Counted from the first letter of the stretch, positions 1 to 7,878 are shown. The stretch is DNA of 12,677 nucleotides from JAAYZQ01 sp041300865 (GCA_041300865.1 JBFYTF010000037.1:1-12677); one strand, 5' to 3'. Made by a program: numbers and translations. The notes: generated from the letters alone by a model not told the origin.

Positions 1-278
1 GACTCGACCTCTTCAGTGGCGGTCAGGTTCGGGGGCTTGAGCTTCAGGCCATAGTCCAGGTCCGTCTTCGGATTGTACTCCCAGAAAAAGTGGCTCAGAA
101 CGGCCCCCAGGACGAGAAAGACCACCAGGGCCAGGCCAAGGCGGCCGGTGGTGCTGGACAGCAGCCGCTGCCAGGCGTCGCCCCACAGCGAGCGATGGCG
201 GCGCACGGCAAAATCGCGAAAGCCGACATTGCCGGCATCTGCTCGCGGCGGGCCGGGCGTCAACGGTACGTCGGACAT
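1..278 (-). CDS. dppC: DppC/OppC-type ABC transporter permease, N-terminal part (cut by window edge)
   Basis: This is the inner-membrane permease partner of the DppB-like protein in a peptide-type ABC importer. Only about 92 N-terminal residues are in the window. They show a cytoplasmic leader rich in Pro and Arg (GFRDFAVRRHRSLWGDAW), then one hydrophobic segment (LGLALVVFLVLGAVL) and the start of a periplasmic stretch (NPKTDLDYGLKLKPPNLTA), which matches the OppC N-terminal domain layout. I chose the ATG at 278 because GAGG lies 5 nt upstream (284-287). An in-frame ATG at 293 overlaps the dppB stop and lacks a good ribosome site. The ribosome site overlaps the dppB stop codon, so translation is probably coupled. 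Substrate is inferred from the operon only; the Dpp, Opp, Gsi and Nik systems share this fold. The ATPase genes are expected beyond the left edge. Confidence 0.88.
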   Translation of the reverse strand, partial: MSDVPLTPGPPRADAGNVGFRDFAVRRHRSLWGDAWQRLLSSTTGRLGLALVVFLVLGAVLSHFFWEYNPKTDLDYGLKLKPPNLTATEEVE

Positions 279-283
279 GGCAT

Positions 284-287
284 CCTC
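284..287 (-). promoter_or_regulatory. Ribosome binding site of the dppC-like gene
   Basis: GAGG on the minus strand, 5 nt before the ATG at 278 and overlapping the dppB stop codon (286-288). It decides the start in favour of 278 over 293 and suggests translational coupling. Confidence 0.6.
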
Positions 288-1338
288 ATTCATAGCGGAT
301 CCGCGGATCTAGAAAAGCGTAGGACAGGTCCACAAATAGGTTGGCCAGCACAAAGATGACGGCGATGAGCAGTGTGCCGCCCTGGACGACGGGATAGTCG
401 CGGGCCAGGATGGCATCATAGATCCATTTGCCGATGCCCGGCCAGGAGAAGATGGTCTCTGTCAGGATGGCGCCTGCCAGCAGCGCGCCGGTCTGCAAAC
501 CGATGATGGTAACCACCGGCAAGAAGGCGTTTTTGAGGGCATGGCGGGAAAGAACCATCCGCTCGCGCAGCCCCTTGGCGTGGGCGGTCCGGATATAGTC
601 CTCCTGGAGGACCTCCAGCATGCTGGAGCGGGTCATCCGGGCGATGATTGCCATGGGCAGCGTGGCCAACGCAACGGCGGGCAAGATGAGATGCTTGATG
701 GTGTCGGCCAGAGCCTCCATGTTGCCGGTGATGATGCTGTCGATGATGTAAAAGTTGGTGATTGTCTCCAGCTTGATCGCGGGATCAAGCCGGCCGCCGG
801 TGGGCAGCCAATCGAGCGCCACGGCAAAGAGCATGATCAGCATCAGGCCCAGCCAATAGATAGGCATCGACACACCGGCGAGGGAGCCGAGCATCGTGGT
901 GGTATCGAGCAGCGAGTTGCGCCGGGCGGCGGAGACGATGCCGGCGACCACGCCCACGACGGCCCCGATCGTGATCGAGATGAGAGCCAGCTCGGCCGTG
1001 GCCGGGAAGCGTAGCTTCATCGTCTCATTGATGGCGATGCGGCGGTGGATCGAGTTCCCCAGGTCACCGCGGAGCAGGCGGCCGAGGTAAAGCAGATACT
1101 GGCTGTCAAGGAACTGGGGCAGGTCGCCTTCGGCCAGCGCGTCACGGTCCAGGAACAGGGGCCGGTTCAACCCCAGCTGCTCCCGGATGCGCTCCACGTT
1201 CTCCGTGGCCGCGTGCTCGCCCAGCATGGCGACGGCGGGGTCGCCCGGAATGAGGCGCATGAACAGAAAAATCACTATGGTCACGCCCACCAGGGTCGGG
1301 ATCACCGAGATGAGGCGACGGATCAAGTAACGGGTCAA
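286..1338 (-). CDS. dppB: DppB/OppB-type ABC transporter permease
   Basis: Integral membrane permease of a di-/oligopeptide-type ABC importer, about 350 residues, usual for the family. The N-terminus (TRYLIRRLISVIPTLVGVTI) is the classic DppB first span, followed by RLIPGDPA and LGRLLRGDLGNSI. The cytoplasmic EAA loop that docks the ATPase is clear near residues 248-275 (YIRTAHAKGLRERMVLSRHA, then LKNAFLP), and the C-terminus reads LFVDLSYAFLDPRIRYE. I chose a TTG start at 1338 because GGAGG lies 5 nt upstream and the protein then begins as its relatives do. An upstream in-frame TTG at 1374 would put the start in the loop of a hairpin. The first periplasmic loop carries about 15 extra residues (around DRDALAEGDLPQFLDSQ) that I do not expect in typical DppB. 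It lies 113 nt after the binding-protein gene. The family is certain; the transported substrate is inferred. Confidence 0.95.
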   Translation of the reverse strand: MTRYLIRRLISVIPTLVGVTIVIFLFMRLIPGDPAVAMLGEHAATENVERIREQLGLNRPLFLDRDALAEGDLPQFLDSQYLLYLGRLLRGDLGNSIHRRIAINETMKLRFPATAELALISITIGAVVGVVAGIVSAARRNSLLDTTTMLGSLAGVSMPIYWLGLMLIMLFAVALDWLPTGGRLDPAIKLETITNFYIIDSIITGNMEALADTIKHLILPAVALATLPMAIIARMTRSSMLEVLQEDYIRTAHAKGLRERMVLSRHALKNAFLPVVTIIGLQTGALLAGAILTETIFSWPGIGKWIYDAILARDYPVVQGGTLLIAVIFVLANLFVDLSYAFLDPRIRYE

Positions 1339-1343
1339 GAAGT

Positions 1344-1348
1344 CCTCC
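1344..1348 (-). promoter_or_regulatory. Ribosome binding site that sets the dppB-like start
   Basis: GGAGG on the minus strand with 5-nt spacing to the TTG at 1338. No comparable site precedes the alternative TTG at 1374. Confidence 0.7.
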
Positions 1349-1360
1349 AACCAGGACGTC

Positions 1361-1394
1361 AGGGGGTGTGGCAACTAGAGCAGCCACACCCCCT
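1361..1394 (-). promoter_or_regulatory. Intercistronic RNA hairpin between binding protein and permease genes
   Basis: A perfect 12-bp inverted repeat (1361-1372 with 1383-1394) around a 10-nt loop. As RNA it reads AGGGGGUGUGGC, loop, GCCACACCCCCU. No U-run follows, so a simple intrinsic terminator is unlikely. Hairpins at this place in importer operons commonly protect the upstream binding-protein mRNA from 3' decay or reduce read-through, giving more binding protein than permease. That role is inference here; the inverted repeat is seen directly. Confidence 0.75.
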
Positions 1395-1451
1395 TCGGTC
1401 TTCCTTTAGGCTGTTACCGGTTCACCGTCGAACAGGTGCACAGGAACAGCC

Positions 1452-4052
1452 CTAGGGCTCCAACACCACGCCCTCATAGTAGTCGGCGCCCACGGGCTGC
1501 GCCACGTAGCCACTCACCCTGGTCGAAAAGATCAGCGGTGTGTTGTTGTGCCCGATCCACACGCGCGCCAGATCGTCGTGCAGCAACACCTCGATCTGCT
1601 TGTACATCTCCTCGCGCGCGGCCGGGTCCGGGTCCATGGCGGCCTGATAGCACAGGTAGGCGACGTCCGTGTTGGCGTACCAACCCTCGCGCTGATCAGG
1701 GGACTTGACCCACTCGGACGGATCCACGTCGGCCTTGCGATCGTCGCCGCCAAAGCCAAAGAAGTAGCCGTGGAAGTTGTCCGGGTCACCGTTGTCACCA
1801 CCCCAGCCGAGCTGGTACAGGCCCATCAGCTGGCCCGTCCGGCGCAGGCCGAGATAGGTCGGCCAGTCGCCGGCGAGCTCGAGGGTGACGTTGATACCGG
1901 CTTTGGCCAGGTCGGCTGCCATCGCCTCGGCGACCTGTTTGGGGCTCGGGAAGTAGAAGCGGTCGATGGGCAGGTAGTAGAGGCGCAGCGGGATTTTGTC
2001 GCCGGCGGCATAGACGACGTTCCCGTCGGCGTCGACGACGTCCTCGGCGACGGTCACTTCGCTGATGCCATCGGGGAAGCCGGCGTCGGCCAGGAACTGG
2101 CTGGCCATCTCGGTATCGTACGGCCACGGCTCGAGGGCGTCGTTGTGGCCCATGACGAGCGGCGGCAAGAAGTTGGTGGCCTCTTCACCGTAGGCCCCCC
2201 AAATGTTCTCCGCCAGGTCTGTGCGGTTGATGGCATGCACCACCGCCTTGCGGAAGTTCAGGTCCTGCATCTCCTCAATCTTGTAGTTGAAGGCCACGTA
2301 GCCGGTATTGAGGGCCGGGCGGGCCTCGATATACAGCGAGGGGTCCGCCTCGGCGACGGCCAGATCCTCGACCACGGCCTGCTCCAGGCCGTGGATGTCG
2401 CCGGCCTGCAGGGCCAGGAAGCGCGCCGAGGCATCGGGGATCACGCGCCAGACGATCTCGTCGATGGTTGGCCGGCCGCCCCAGTAGTCATCGTAGGCCG
2501 CGACGGTGATGTGGTCTTCCTGCACCCACTCGACGAACTTGAAGGGACCAGTGCCCACACAGCCGGCAGAAGGCAGGCCATAGTCCTCGCCGTACTGCTC
2601 GAAGGCCGCCGGGCTGGAGATGGCAAACATGTCCATGGCCAGGTTAGCCAGGAACGGGGCTACAGGCGTACTCAGCGTGAACTTGATGGTGTACTCGTCC
2701 ACCGCTTCCACGCTGGTGATCGTGCTGGCATCATCAAAGCCACCCCACATGTACTCATAGTACTCGAACACCTGGGTCTCAAAGTGGTAGGGGTTGTCGG
2801 TAAAGCGCCAGCGCTCAAAGTTAAAGACGACTGCATCGGCGTTGAAGGGGGTCCCGTCGTGGAACGTGACACCCTCGCGCAGTGCGCAGGTCCACTCGGT
2901 GGCGTCCTCGTTGGGCGTGCACTCGGTGGCCAGGGCGGGAATGGGCGTTGTGGAGCCGGGCTCGTACTGGTAGAGGGGCTCCAGGCACTGACCGGTCACG
3001 CGAAAGCTCTCGCCGTCGGTGACGATGGCCGGGTCCAGCTGGACCGAGTCGCCGCCGCGGCCAAAGATGAACGTGCCACCGCCGCCGGCCGGAGGCTCTG
3101 CCTCTTCGCCGGGCTCGATGAGCGTGGTGATGTCGAGGCCGTAGTACTGCATCGACAGATCGGCCAGCGTGCCGTCGTCATGCATTTCGGCAATGACCTC
3201 GTTGAGGCGGGCGAGCATCTGGTCGGCCGGCCCGCGGCTTTTGTCGAGGGCAAAGGCCAGCGGCTCGTAGAAGGCCGGGGTGCCGATGAACTTCAGGGGC
3301 AGGCCCTGGTCGATGGCGTTCTGAATAGTCGGCTGGGCAGACATCACGGCGTCGAGGCGGACGCCGTCGCCCAACTGCAGGTCCTCAATGGCTTCGGCAT
3401 CGGTGGAGTAGGGCTGGATCTCGATGCCGGCCGGCGGATCGTACATGATCTCGCCGCCCATGATGGCCAGGGTGCCCTGCAGGTAAGCCTCATACGTGGT
3501 AGCCGTGCCGAGGCCAACAGTCTTGCCGTCCAGGTCCGCGGGTTCCGCGATATCGGTGTTGTCGCGGTGCACGGCAAAGGACGCGGGGGTGTAGTAGTAG
3601 GGATCTGTGAACCACAGGACCTCGGCCCGGGGCTCGGTGGGCGTCATGGAGCCGATGCTCAGATCCCAGCGACCACCCCAGTTGCCTGCAGTAATCAGGT
3701 CCCACTCGGGGGTCACGAACTCGACCTCAACACCCAGGCGCTCGGCGACGTCCTGGGCAACCATGACGTCAAAGCCGTCGAGATCGCCCGCGTCGTTGAT
3801 AAAGCTCTGCGGTGCATAGTTGGGGTCGGTGGAGACGACAAGCTTGCCGGCTTCGAGGACCTGGTCGAGCAAGTCCTGTTCGCCTGTCTCCGGAGGTGTG
3901 GTTGCCTCTGGGGCCGCGGTTTCCTCAGGAGCGGCGGCCTCGGTCGGCACCACTTCTTCCTCTGGTTCCGCAGTGGGCTGGCAGGCCGCAAGCATGGTGG
4001 CCAGCATCATCAGCACCAGCAGGATGCTCACTAACGTACGTTTACCGAACAT
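1452..4052 (-). CDS. Two-domain substrate-binding lipoprotein: amino-acid-type SBP_bac_3 fused to peptide-type SBP_bac_5
   Basis: Extracytoplasmic solute receptor of the ABC importer encoded downstream, 866 residues. Residues 1-23 are a lipoprotein signal peptide with lipobox LAAC (Cys24), and 25-59 are a Pro/Glu/Thr/Ala linker. Residues about 60-312 form a whole family-3 binding domain: LDGFDVMVAQDVAERLG, the M-T-P-T-E-P-R stretch with Arg142, FTDPYYYTP, DLDGKTVGLGTATTYE, RLDAVMSAQP. A short Glu/Pro/Gly linker (313-326) leads to a whole family-5 domain (327-866): LREGVTFHDGTPFNADAV, GTGPFKF (500-506), and the dipeptide-type motif GWGGDNGDPDNF (749-760). Either family alone is roughly 250 or 520 residues, so this is a true double-length fusion. 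DppBC-type permeases normally work with family-5 receptors, so the N-terminal domain is the extra part. The start is well supported by AGGAGGAG upstream. Confidence 0.95.
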   Translation of the reverse strand: MFGKRTLVSILLVLMMLATMLAACQPTAEPEEEVVPTEAAAPEETAAPEATTPPETGEQDLLDQVLEAGKLVVSTDPNYAPQSFINDAGDLDGFDVMVAQDVAERLGVEVEFVTPEWDLITAGNWGGRWDLSIGSMTPTEPRAEVLWFTDPYYYTPASFAVHRDNTDIAEPADLDGKTVGLGTATTYEAYLQGTLAIMGGEIMYDPPAGIEIQPYSTDAEAIEDLQLGDGVRLDAVMSAQPTIQNAIDQGLPLKFIGTPAFYEPLAFALDKSRGPADQMLARLNEVIAEMHDDGTLADLSMQYYGLDITTLIEPGEEAEPPAGGGGTFIFGRGGDSVQLDPAIVTDGESFRVTGQCLEPLYQYEPGSTTPIPALATECTPNEDATEWTCALREGVTFHDGTPFNADAVVFNFERWRFTDNPYHFETQVFEYYEYMWGGFDDASTITSVEAVDEYTIKFTLSTPVAPFLANLAMDMFAISSPAAFEQYGEDYGLPSAGCVGTGPFKFVEWVQEDHITVAAYDDYWGGRPTIDEIVWRVIPDASARFLALQAGDIHGLEQAVVEDLAVAEADPSLYIEARPALNTGYVAFNYKIEEMQDLNFRKAVVHAINRTDLAENIWGAYGEEATNFLPPLVMGHNDALEPWPYDTEMASQFLADAGFPDGISEVTVAEDVVDADGNVVYAAGDKIPLRLYYLPIDRFYFPSPKQVAEAMAADLAKAGINVTLELAGDWPTYLGLRRTGQLMGLYQLGWGGDNGDPDNFHGYFFGFGGDDRKADVDPSEWVKSPDQREGWYANTDVAYLCYQAAMDPDPAAREEMYKQIEVLLHDDLARVWIGHNNTPLIFSTRVSGYVAQPVGADYYEGVVLEP

Positions 4053-4232
4053 TATTCTCCTCCTATATTTCGGTTGGATCTACTGCCGCAACGCTGACGG
4101 TTGTCTTGATCTGGCACCCCACCCCCTTTCTGTTCGTGCGCCGGATTTGCTATGCCCTCAGACCTCGAGAGCGCAGTTCCATAGCGTTACGCGGGAACGC
4201 TCCCGCCACTGTCTGTTGGCAACATGTGGCGG
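4053..4232 (-). promoter_or_regulatory. Long structured 5' leader of the importer operon
   Basis: About 180 nt separate the predicted transcription start (near 4231) from the ATG. The leader contains inverted repeats that share bases. CCGCCAC/GTGGCGG pairs 4226-4232 with 4203-4209. GCGGGA/TCCCGC pairs 4201-4206 with 4191-4196. GCGTT/AACGC pairs 4198-4202 with 4186-4190, in minus-strand order. The first two use the same bases at 4203-4206, so they cannot both form. No known riboswitch class is recognised, and there is no terminator with a U-run before the gene. Regulation by this leader is possible but unproven. Confidence 0.4.
4057..4064 (-). promoter_or_regulatory. Strong ribosome binding site of the binding-protein gene
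   Basis: AGGAGGAG on the minus strand just before the ATG at 4052, close to the ideal anti-16S complement. It fits high expression of the receptor lipoprotein. Confidence 0.85.
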
Positions 4233-4237
4233 AAACA

Positions 4238-4266
4238 AGTATAACAAAGGACCGCCAAACTGTCAA
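4238..4266 (-). promoter_or_regulatory. Sigma70-type promoter of the peptide importer operon
   Basis: On the minus strand TTGACA (4261-4266), a 17-nt spacer and TATACT (4238-4243). The -35 is a perfect match, the -10 has five of six consensus bases and the spacing is ideal. Predicted start is near 4231. It sits in a locally AT-richer patch between the glycosyltransferase cluster and the binding-protein gene, showing that the importer is its own transcription unit. Confidence 0.85.
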
Positions 4267-4294
4267 GCCAAAAGCGCAAACGTCGGGTGTCACT

Positions 4295-4345
4295 AAAAAA
4301 ACGCGGGCCAGGAGCCTGTCGTTCACCGCCGGCTACTCCGCGGCC
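4295..4345 (-). terminator. Possible intrinsic terminator of the glycosyltransferase cluster
   Basis: A run of seven U (minus strand, 4295-4301) follows a GC-rich stretch just after the stop codon at 4333. An imperfect stem is possible in which CGCGG pairs with CCGCG and GCC with GGC, with a bulge and a large loop. The U-run and position fit a terminator, but the stem is not perfect, so confidence is moderate to low. Confidence 0.4.
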
Positions 4346-5145
4346 GTATGGCGAGCGATGGCCGCGACGATCAGGTGTGCCAACTGGAGACGAAAGGCCC
4401 AGCGGCGGGGGTCGGCTTCCATCCTGGCCAGCCAGGCCGCATAGCCGCCGGCCGCCTCGATCTCCGGACCGAAGCGATCTGCCGTCTCGAACTCGAGGCC
4501 TTCGCAGGCCAGGTAGCCCAGGCGCCAGGTGGGCTGGAACGGGTCATCTGCCTGCAACAGAAGGAGGGGCCACTCGGCGTCGGTGCCCACAGTCGGGTCG
4601 CTGGACAGGGCCAGCAGCCGTTCGGCCGCCGGGCGCGAGAGGCCCCGAGAACCGGCGCCCACGTCCCAGGGCAGCCTCGTCGCCAGCAAAAAGACCCGGT
4701 TGAAGAGTGCCTCGGTCTCGGTCTGGTAGGCAGGGTGTGTCGCCCAAGCGCGATGCGTGCGGCCCAACACGAGGAGGTCGTAATGTCGCAGACTGCGGAT
4801 CACCTGCTCCAGCTCGGTGGGGAACCTGGCTGCCCAGTGGAGTGCCCGATCAAAGTCGCAGAGGTGAAGGTATTCGGTTCCGGCCTCCAGCCCGGCGCGG
4901 ACCGTCTCACGGCGCACGGCACCGACGCCCAAGATGCCTGGCCGGTCCTCCTCGTCCACGCGCACCAGGGCGCCGTGTGCGCGCAGGAGGGCCAGAATGC
5001 TCGGATGGGTTTGCCGCGAACAGAAGGCGGTCAGGACGGCATAGCGCCCGGCCAGGGCCGGTAGCTGCGCCTCGAGCAGGTCCGCCAGACGGCCGCCCGC
5101 CTCATGGACGGTGAGGGCCAGGGCGACCGTCACCGGGCTGCTCAT
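4333..5145 (-). CDS. Putative GT-A-fold glycosyltransferase-like protein
   Basis: A soluble protein of 270 residues, with no signal peptide and no clear membrane span. It begins with a Rossmann-like strand (TVALALTVHEAGGRLADLL). It then has alternating strands and helices up to YLHLCDFDRALHW, where D97-F-D99 sits at the end of a predicted strand like the DxD metal/nucleotide-sugar site of GT-A enzymes. Later GAGSRGLSRPAAERLL (163-178) and DAEWPLLLLQ (189-198) resemble the acceptor/base region of family-2-like transferases. I chose the ATG at 5145; the frame stays open much further upstream but there it is a shadow of the GT-C gene. No good ribosome site is visible, and it starts 43 nt after the GT-C stop, so it is probably read from the same transcript. 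The sugar donor is unknown. A non-catalytic or unrelated Rossmann-like protein cannot be excluded. Confidence 0.75.
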   Translation of the reverse strand: MSSPVTVALALTVHEAGGRLADLLEAQLPALAGRYAVLTAFCSRQTHPSILALLRAHGALVRVDEEDRPGILGVGAVRRETVRAGLEAGTEYLHLCDFDRALHWAARFPTELEQVIRSLRHYDLLVLGRTHRAWATHPAYQTETEALFNRVFLLATRLPWDVGAGSRGLSRPAAERLLALSSDPTVGTDAEWPLLLLQADDPFQPTWRLGYLACEGLEFETADRFGPEIEAAGGYAAWLARMEADPRRWAFRLQLAHLIVAAIARHTAAE

Positions 5146-5188
5146 CGGGCCGCGGCATCCAGGCGCACTTGCGGCTGCTGGCGGCCCT

Positions 5189-7867
5189 TCATTCGCGGGA
5201 TTCCTCGACCACGAGCTCACCCAGGAGCAAGCCATCCTCCGGCGCTCCATCGCCCGGCAGCACAACCGGCAGCCGTTCGCCACTGGCCGGTGAGTAGAGG
5301 CCCAGGCGCAGGGCATAGCGGCCAGGAGCCAGGTCGCGGGGCAGCAGCAGCCCGCGGCGATCGATGATGGTCTGGCCGGGGCTCCAGGTGCTTGTTGGCA
5401 GCGTGCCGCCCCCCGGCTGCGAGTCGCTCTGGGCCAGGGGAGGGCCGCCGGCCGCCAGCAGGTGCACAAACACAGCATAGTCCGCAGCGAGGGGTTCGGT
5501 GGTGCGCCAGAACAGGCTGAGAGGAACGATGTCGCCCGCGTGCCACTTGCCGGCGGGCAGGTTGTAGCCCAGGAAGCGAATTGAGCCGCCGATGGTGGCG
5601 GGCACCTGGACGTTGGGCGCGGCAGCCATCTCACCTGCACCTGTGCCATACTCGATCACTTGCAGGCTGTCAGACCATTCGTGGCCGGCGCGGAACGCAT
5701 TCTCATTCAGCCAGCTCTCGGCAGCAACCTGCACCTCGCCGGCAGCTCCATCGCCCACGATCAAGAACACGCGCCCGTGCTCGGCGGCGAGGGCCTCCAG
5801 GCCGGCCCGGTCCTCAGCGGCGAAATAGACGTCGGCTGCACCCTGGAAGTGGGCCACGAAGGGCGCGACCATCGCGCGGGGCGTGATGACGATGGCGTCC
5901 CCGGGCGTGGTGCGCGTTGCCAGGCCCTCAGCCAGCTTGGCGATGTACTCGGCCGGGTAATCGGGAGGCAGCCGGTAGCGCGCCCGGTAGAGATAGACCG
6001 TGTCGTCGTCGGGCAGGCGATATGTGGTCTCCAGCTCGAAGGCCTGGTCAAAGAGAGGCCGCGAACCCGCCAGGATCTCCTCAATGAGCTCCTTTTGCAC
6101 CGGGTTGATGCCCGAGTTAACCCGCTTCAGCGCCACATATTGGTGGCCAAAGAGGCGGTGAAAGGGCGAGGTCTCGTCAAAGCGCTCGATGAGGCTCTCC
6201 ACTCGCAGGTGATTGTACTCGGTGAGGATGAGATAGTTGAAGGCTCCCGCATTGATCTGGCTGGTGTTCAGGAGCAGTGCCAGGCTGCCAAGCTCGCTGC
6301 CCGACGCCAGCCGCTCATCTTCCATCCGAGCCAGGATGTCGGGCTGGATCCAGTAGCCGCTGTCGGTCCTGCCTTCGTCCGGGAGCTGGATGTACACGCC
6401 CTGCGCCAGAGACGTGGTCCGCCCCCAGAGTGGCAGTTGAAAGGTGACAGGCGTGAGCAGTCGATAAACAGGCTCGTAGGAAACGACAAAGAACTGCACC
6501 AGGCCAAAGCCAAAGAGCAACGCCAACAGGGCGAGGCGCAGGCGTGGCCAGGGCAGCGTGTAGAGGGCGGCGCTCACCAGGAGGGCCACGGCCGGCAAGG
6601 CCGGAGTCAAGGCGCGCGTCTCCTGGTAGATAGACAGGCTGAGGAGGGCATAGGCCCCGCCGAACCAGGCCAGAACGACCCAAGCCTCGGCCGGGGCACT
6701 GCGCGCCGCCCGCAACAACTGGGCAGCCGATTTCGAGCGACGCAGGACAGCCAGGCCGGCCAGCAGGAACACGACGACCAACAAGACAAAGATCACCAGG
6801 GAAAGGTGCTCGTTGCCCAGCTTGCGCAGGTAATAGAGGTAGGTGTCGACGTCGCCCAGGCTCAGGGTACGCCCGCGGGGGTCATCGATGCCATAACCGT
6901 AGACGGCCACGCGCTGCAGGAACTCGACGCGGGCCAGGTACCAGGTCGAGGCCACGCCGGCACCCAGAAAGAGTGCCGCCAGGGCGTTGGCCAGGGGAGC
7001 CGAAGGTAGGGTGGCAAAGTAGATGGCCAGGCCTGACAGCAGCCACCAGGCAACAAAGAGCAGGTCGCCGAGGATGAGACCACGTACCGTCTGCCGGTTG
7101 GGCAGGTACCAGACGGCCGCCAGGGCAAAACCACCAACTAGCGCGAGGAGGACACTCTTGGGGTAGATCCGCGGCCGCTGCCGAATACGGCGCCACAGCT
7201 CGGCCAACGCCCCCGAGGTCAAGAGGGCCATCAGCACGGGGCCCACGGCGAACACGCCAAAGGTGCGCTTGGTCAACATGCCAAGCCCGAGGGTCAGGCC
7301 GAAGAGGAGCGAGACACCCCGGTGCTGAAAGCCATCGGTGGCCAGCAGCATGTAGACTACCAGGGAAACCATGGCCGTGAGGGCAAACTCGATGTAGAAG
7401 TAGCGCGACATGGAGTAGAACATGGGAAAGAGGGCGAGCAGCGCCGCAGCCGTCAGGCCAAGGAGACGTGCCCGCCCACCCATGCCCGCCGACCGGCCCC
7501 AACGCGCGCCAATGCCGTACGTTGCTGCCAGGGCGATGGCCATGTAGACGACGTTGATCATGGTCGCCACGTCCTCGGTGTAGCCAAAGAGCCAGTACAT
7601 GATGGCCGCCGAGGCAGGGAAGAGAGGGGTGCGCACGGGGTCGCCGACCACGACGTTAAACAGCGATTCCAGGCTGGGGGAGCTGAGCATCTGGGTGTAG
7701 GACAGGCTGCGAGCCAGGTGCCGCGCCTTGTCCCAGCCGGTCCAGGTGACGTTCTCCTGAAGCCAGACCCAGTTGTTCGCGGCGTGAAAGACGACCAACC
7801 CGCCGATGAGCAGCCAGGGGGCCAGGCGTGCGAACGAAAGCGTGCGGTGCTTTACTGTGTTCGTCAT
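5189..7867 (-). CDS. GT-C (GT39/PMT_2-like) membrane glycosyltransferase with C-terminal beta-sandwich domain, copy 2
   Basis: Polytopic membrane enzyme, 892 residues, expected to transfer a sugar from a polyprenyl-phosphate carrier on the outer face of the membrane. About 12 hydrophobic spans occupy residues 14-462. The first outer loop holds TGWDKARHL (Asp46) and GDPVRTPLFP (Asp76), where GT-C enzymes keep catalytic acids. SRYFYIEFALTAMV (154-167) and LTKRTF follow as family landmarks. Residues about 480-740 form an extracytoplasmic region, and 757-886 a C-terminal sandwich-like domain (DYAVFVHL, LPTSTWSPGQ, APGRYALRLGLYSP). I chose the ATG at 7867: the open frame runs about 90 codons further, but that stretch overlaps the preceding gene and is not membrane-protein-like. 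The leader is short, since the predicted promoter -10 lies only 19 nt upstream. The sugar and acceptor are unknown. Confidence 0.88.
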   Translation of the reverse strand: MTNTVKHRTLSFARLAPWLLIGGLVVFHAANNWVWLQENVTWTGWDKARHLARSLSYTQMLSSPSLESLFNVVVGDPVRTPLFPASAAIMYWLFGYTEDVATMINVVYMAIALAATYGIGARWGRSAGMGGRARLLGLTAAALLALFPMFYSMSRYFYIEFALTAMVSLVVYMLLATDGFQHRGVSLLFGLTLGLGMLTKRTFGVFAVGPVLMALLTSGALAELWRRIRQRPRIYPKSVLLALVGGFALAAVWYLPNRQTVRGLILGDLLFVAWWLLSGLAIYFATLPSAPLANALAALFLGAGVASTWYLARVEFLQRVAVYGYGIDDPRGRTLSLGDVDTYLYYLRKLGNEHLSLVIFVLLVVVFLLAGLAVLRRSKSAAQLLRAARSAPAEAWVVLAWFGGAYALLSLSIYQETRALTPALPAVALLVSAALYTLPWPRLRLALLALLFGFGLVQFFVVSYEPVYRLLTPVTFQLPLWGRTTSLAQGVYIQLPDEGRTDSGYWIQPDILARMEDERLASGSELGSLALLLNTSQINAGAFNYLILTEYNHLRVESLIERFDETSPFHRLFGHQYVALKRVNSGINPVQKELIEEILAGSRPLFDQAFELETTYRLPDDDTVYLYRARYRLPPDYPAEYIAKLAEGLATRTTPGDAIVITPRAMVAPFVAHFQGAADVYFAAEDRAGLEALAAEHGRVFLIVGDGAAGEVQVAAESWLNENAFRAGHEWSDSLQVIEYGTGAGEMAAAPNVQVPATIGGSIRFLGYNLPAGKWHAGDIVPLSLFWRTTEPLAADYAVFVHLLAAGGPPLAQSDSQPGGGTLPTSTWSPGQTIIDRRGLLLPRDLAPGRYALRLGLYSPASGERLPVVLPGDGAPEDGLLLGELVVEESRE

Positions 7868-7878
7868 GAACCGTTGTC

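Noticed and set aside
1548..4034. An 828-codon open frame on the plus strand opposite the binding-protein gene
   Set aside because: The translation is low-complexity with no recognisable domain or ribosome site. It is the antisense shadow of a GC-rich gene whose minus-strand product has clear family motifs.
4150..4225. Two tiny leader-peptide frames in the importer leader (4187-4225 and 4150-4182, minus strand)
   Set aside because: They have 12 and 10 codons, no Shine-Dalgarno sequence and no run of regulatory codons, so chance is the simpler explanation.
5146..5649. N-terminal extension of the GT-A-like protein to 438 residues
   Set aside because: The extra residues are Cys/Pro/Arg-rich and lie inside the GT-C gene in another frame. 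Protein-like sequence begins at the ATG at 5145.
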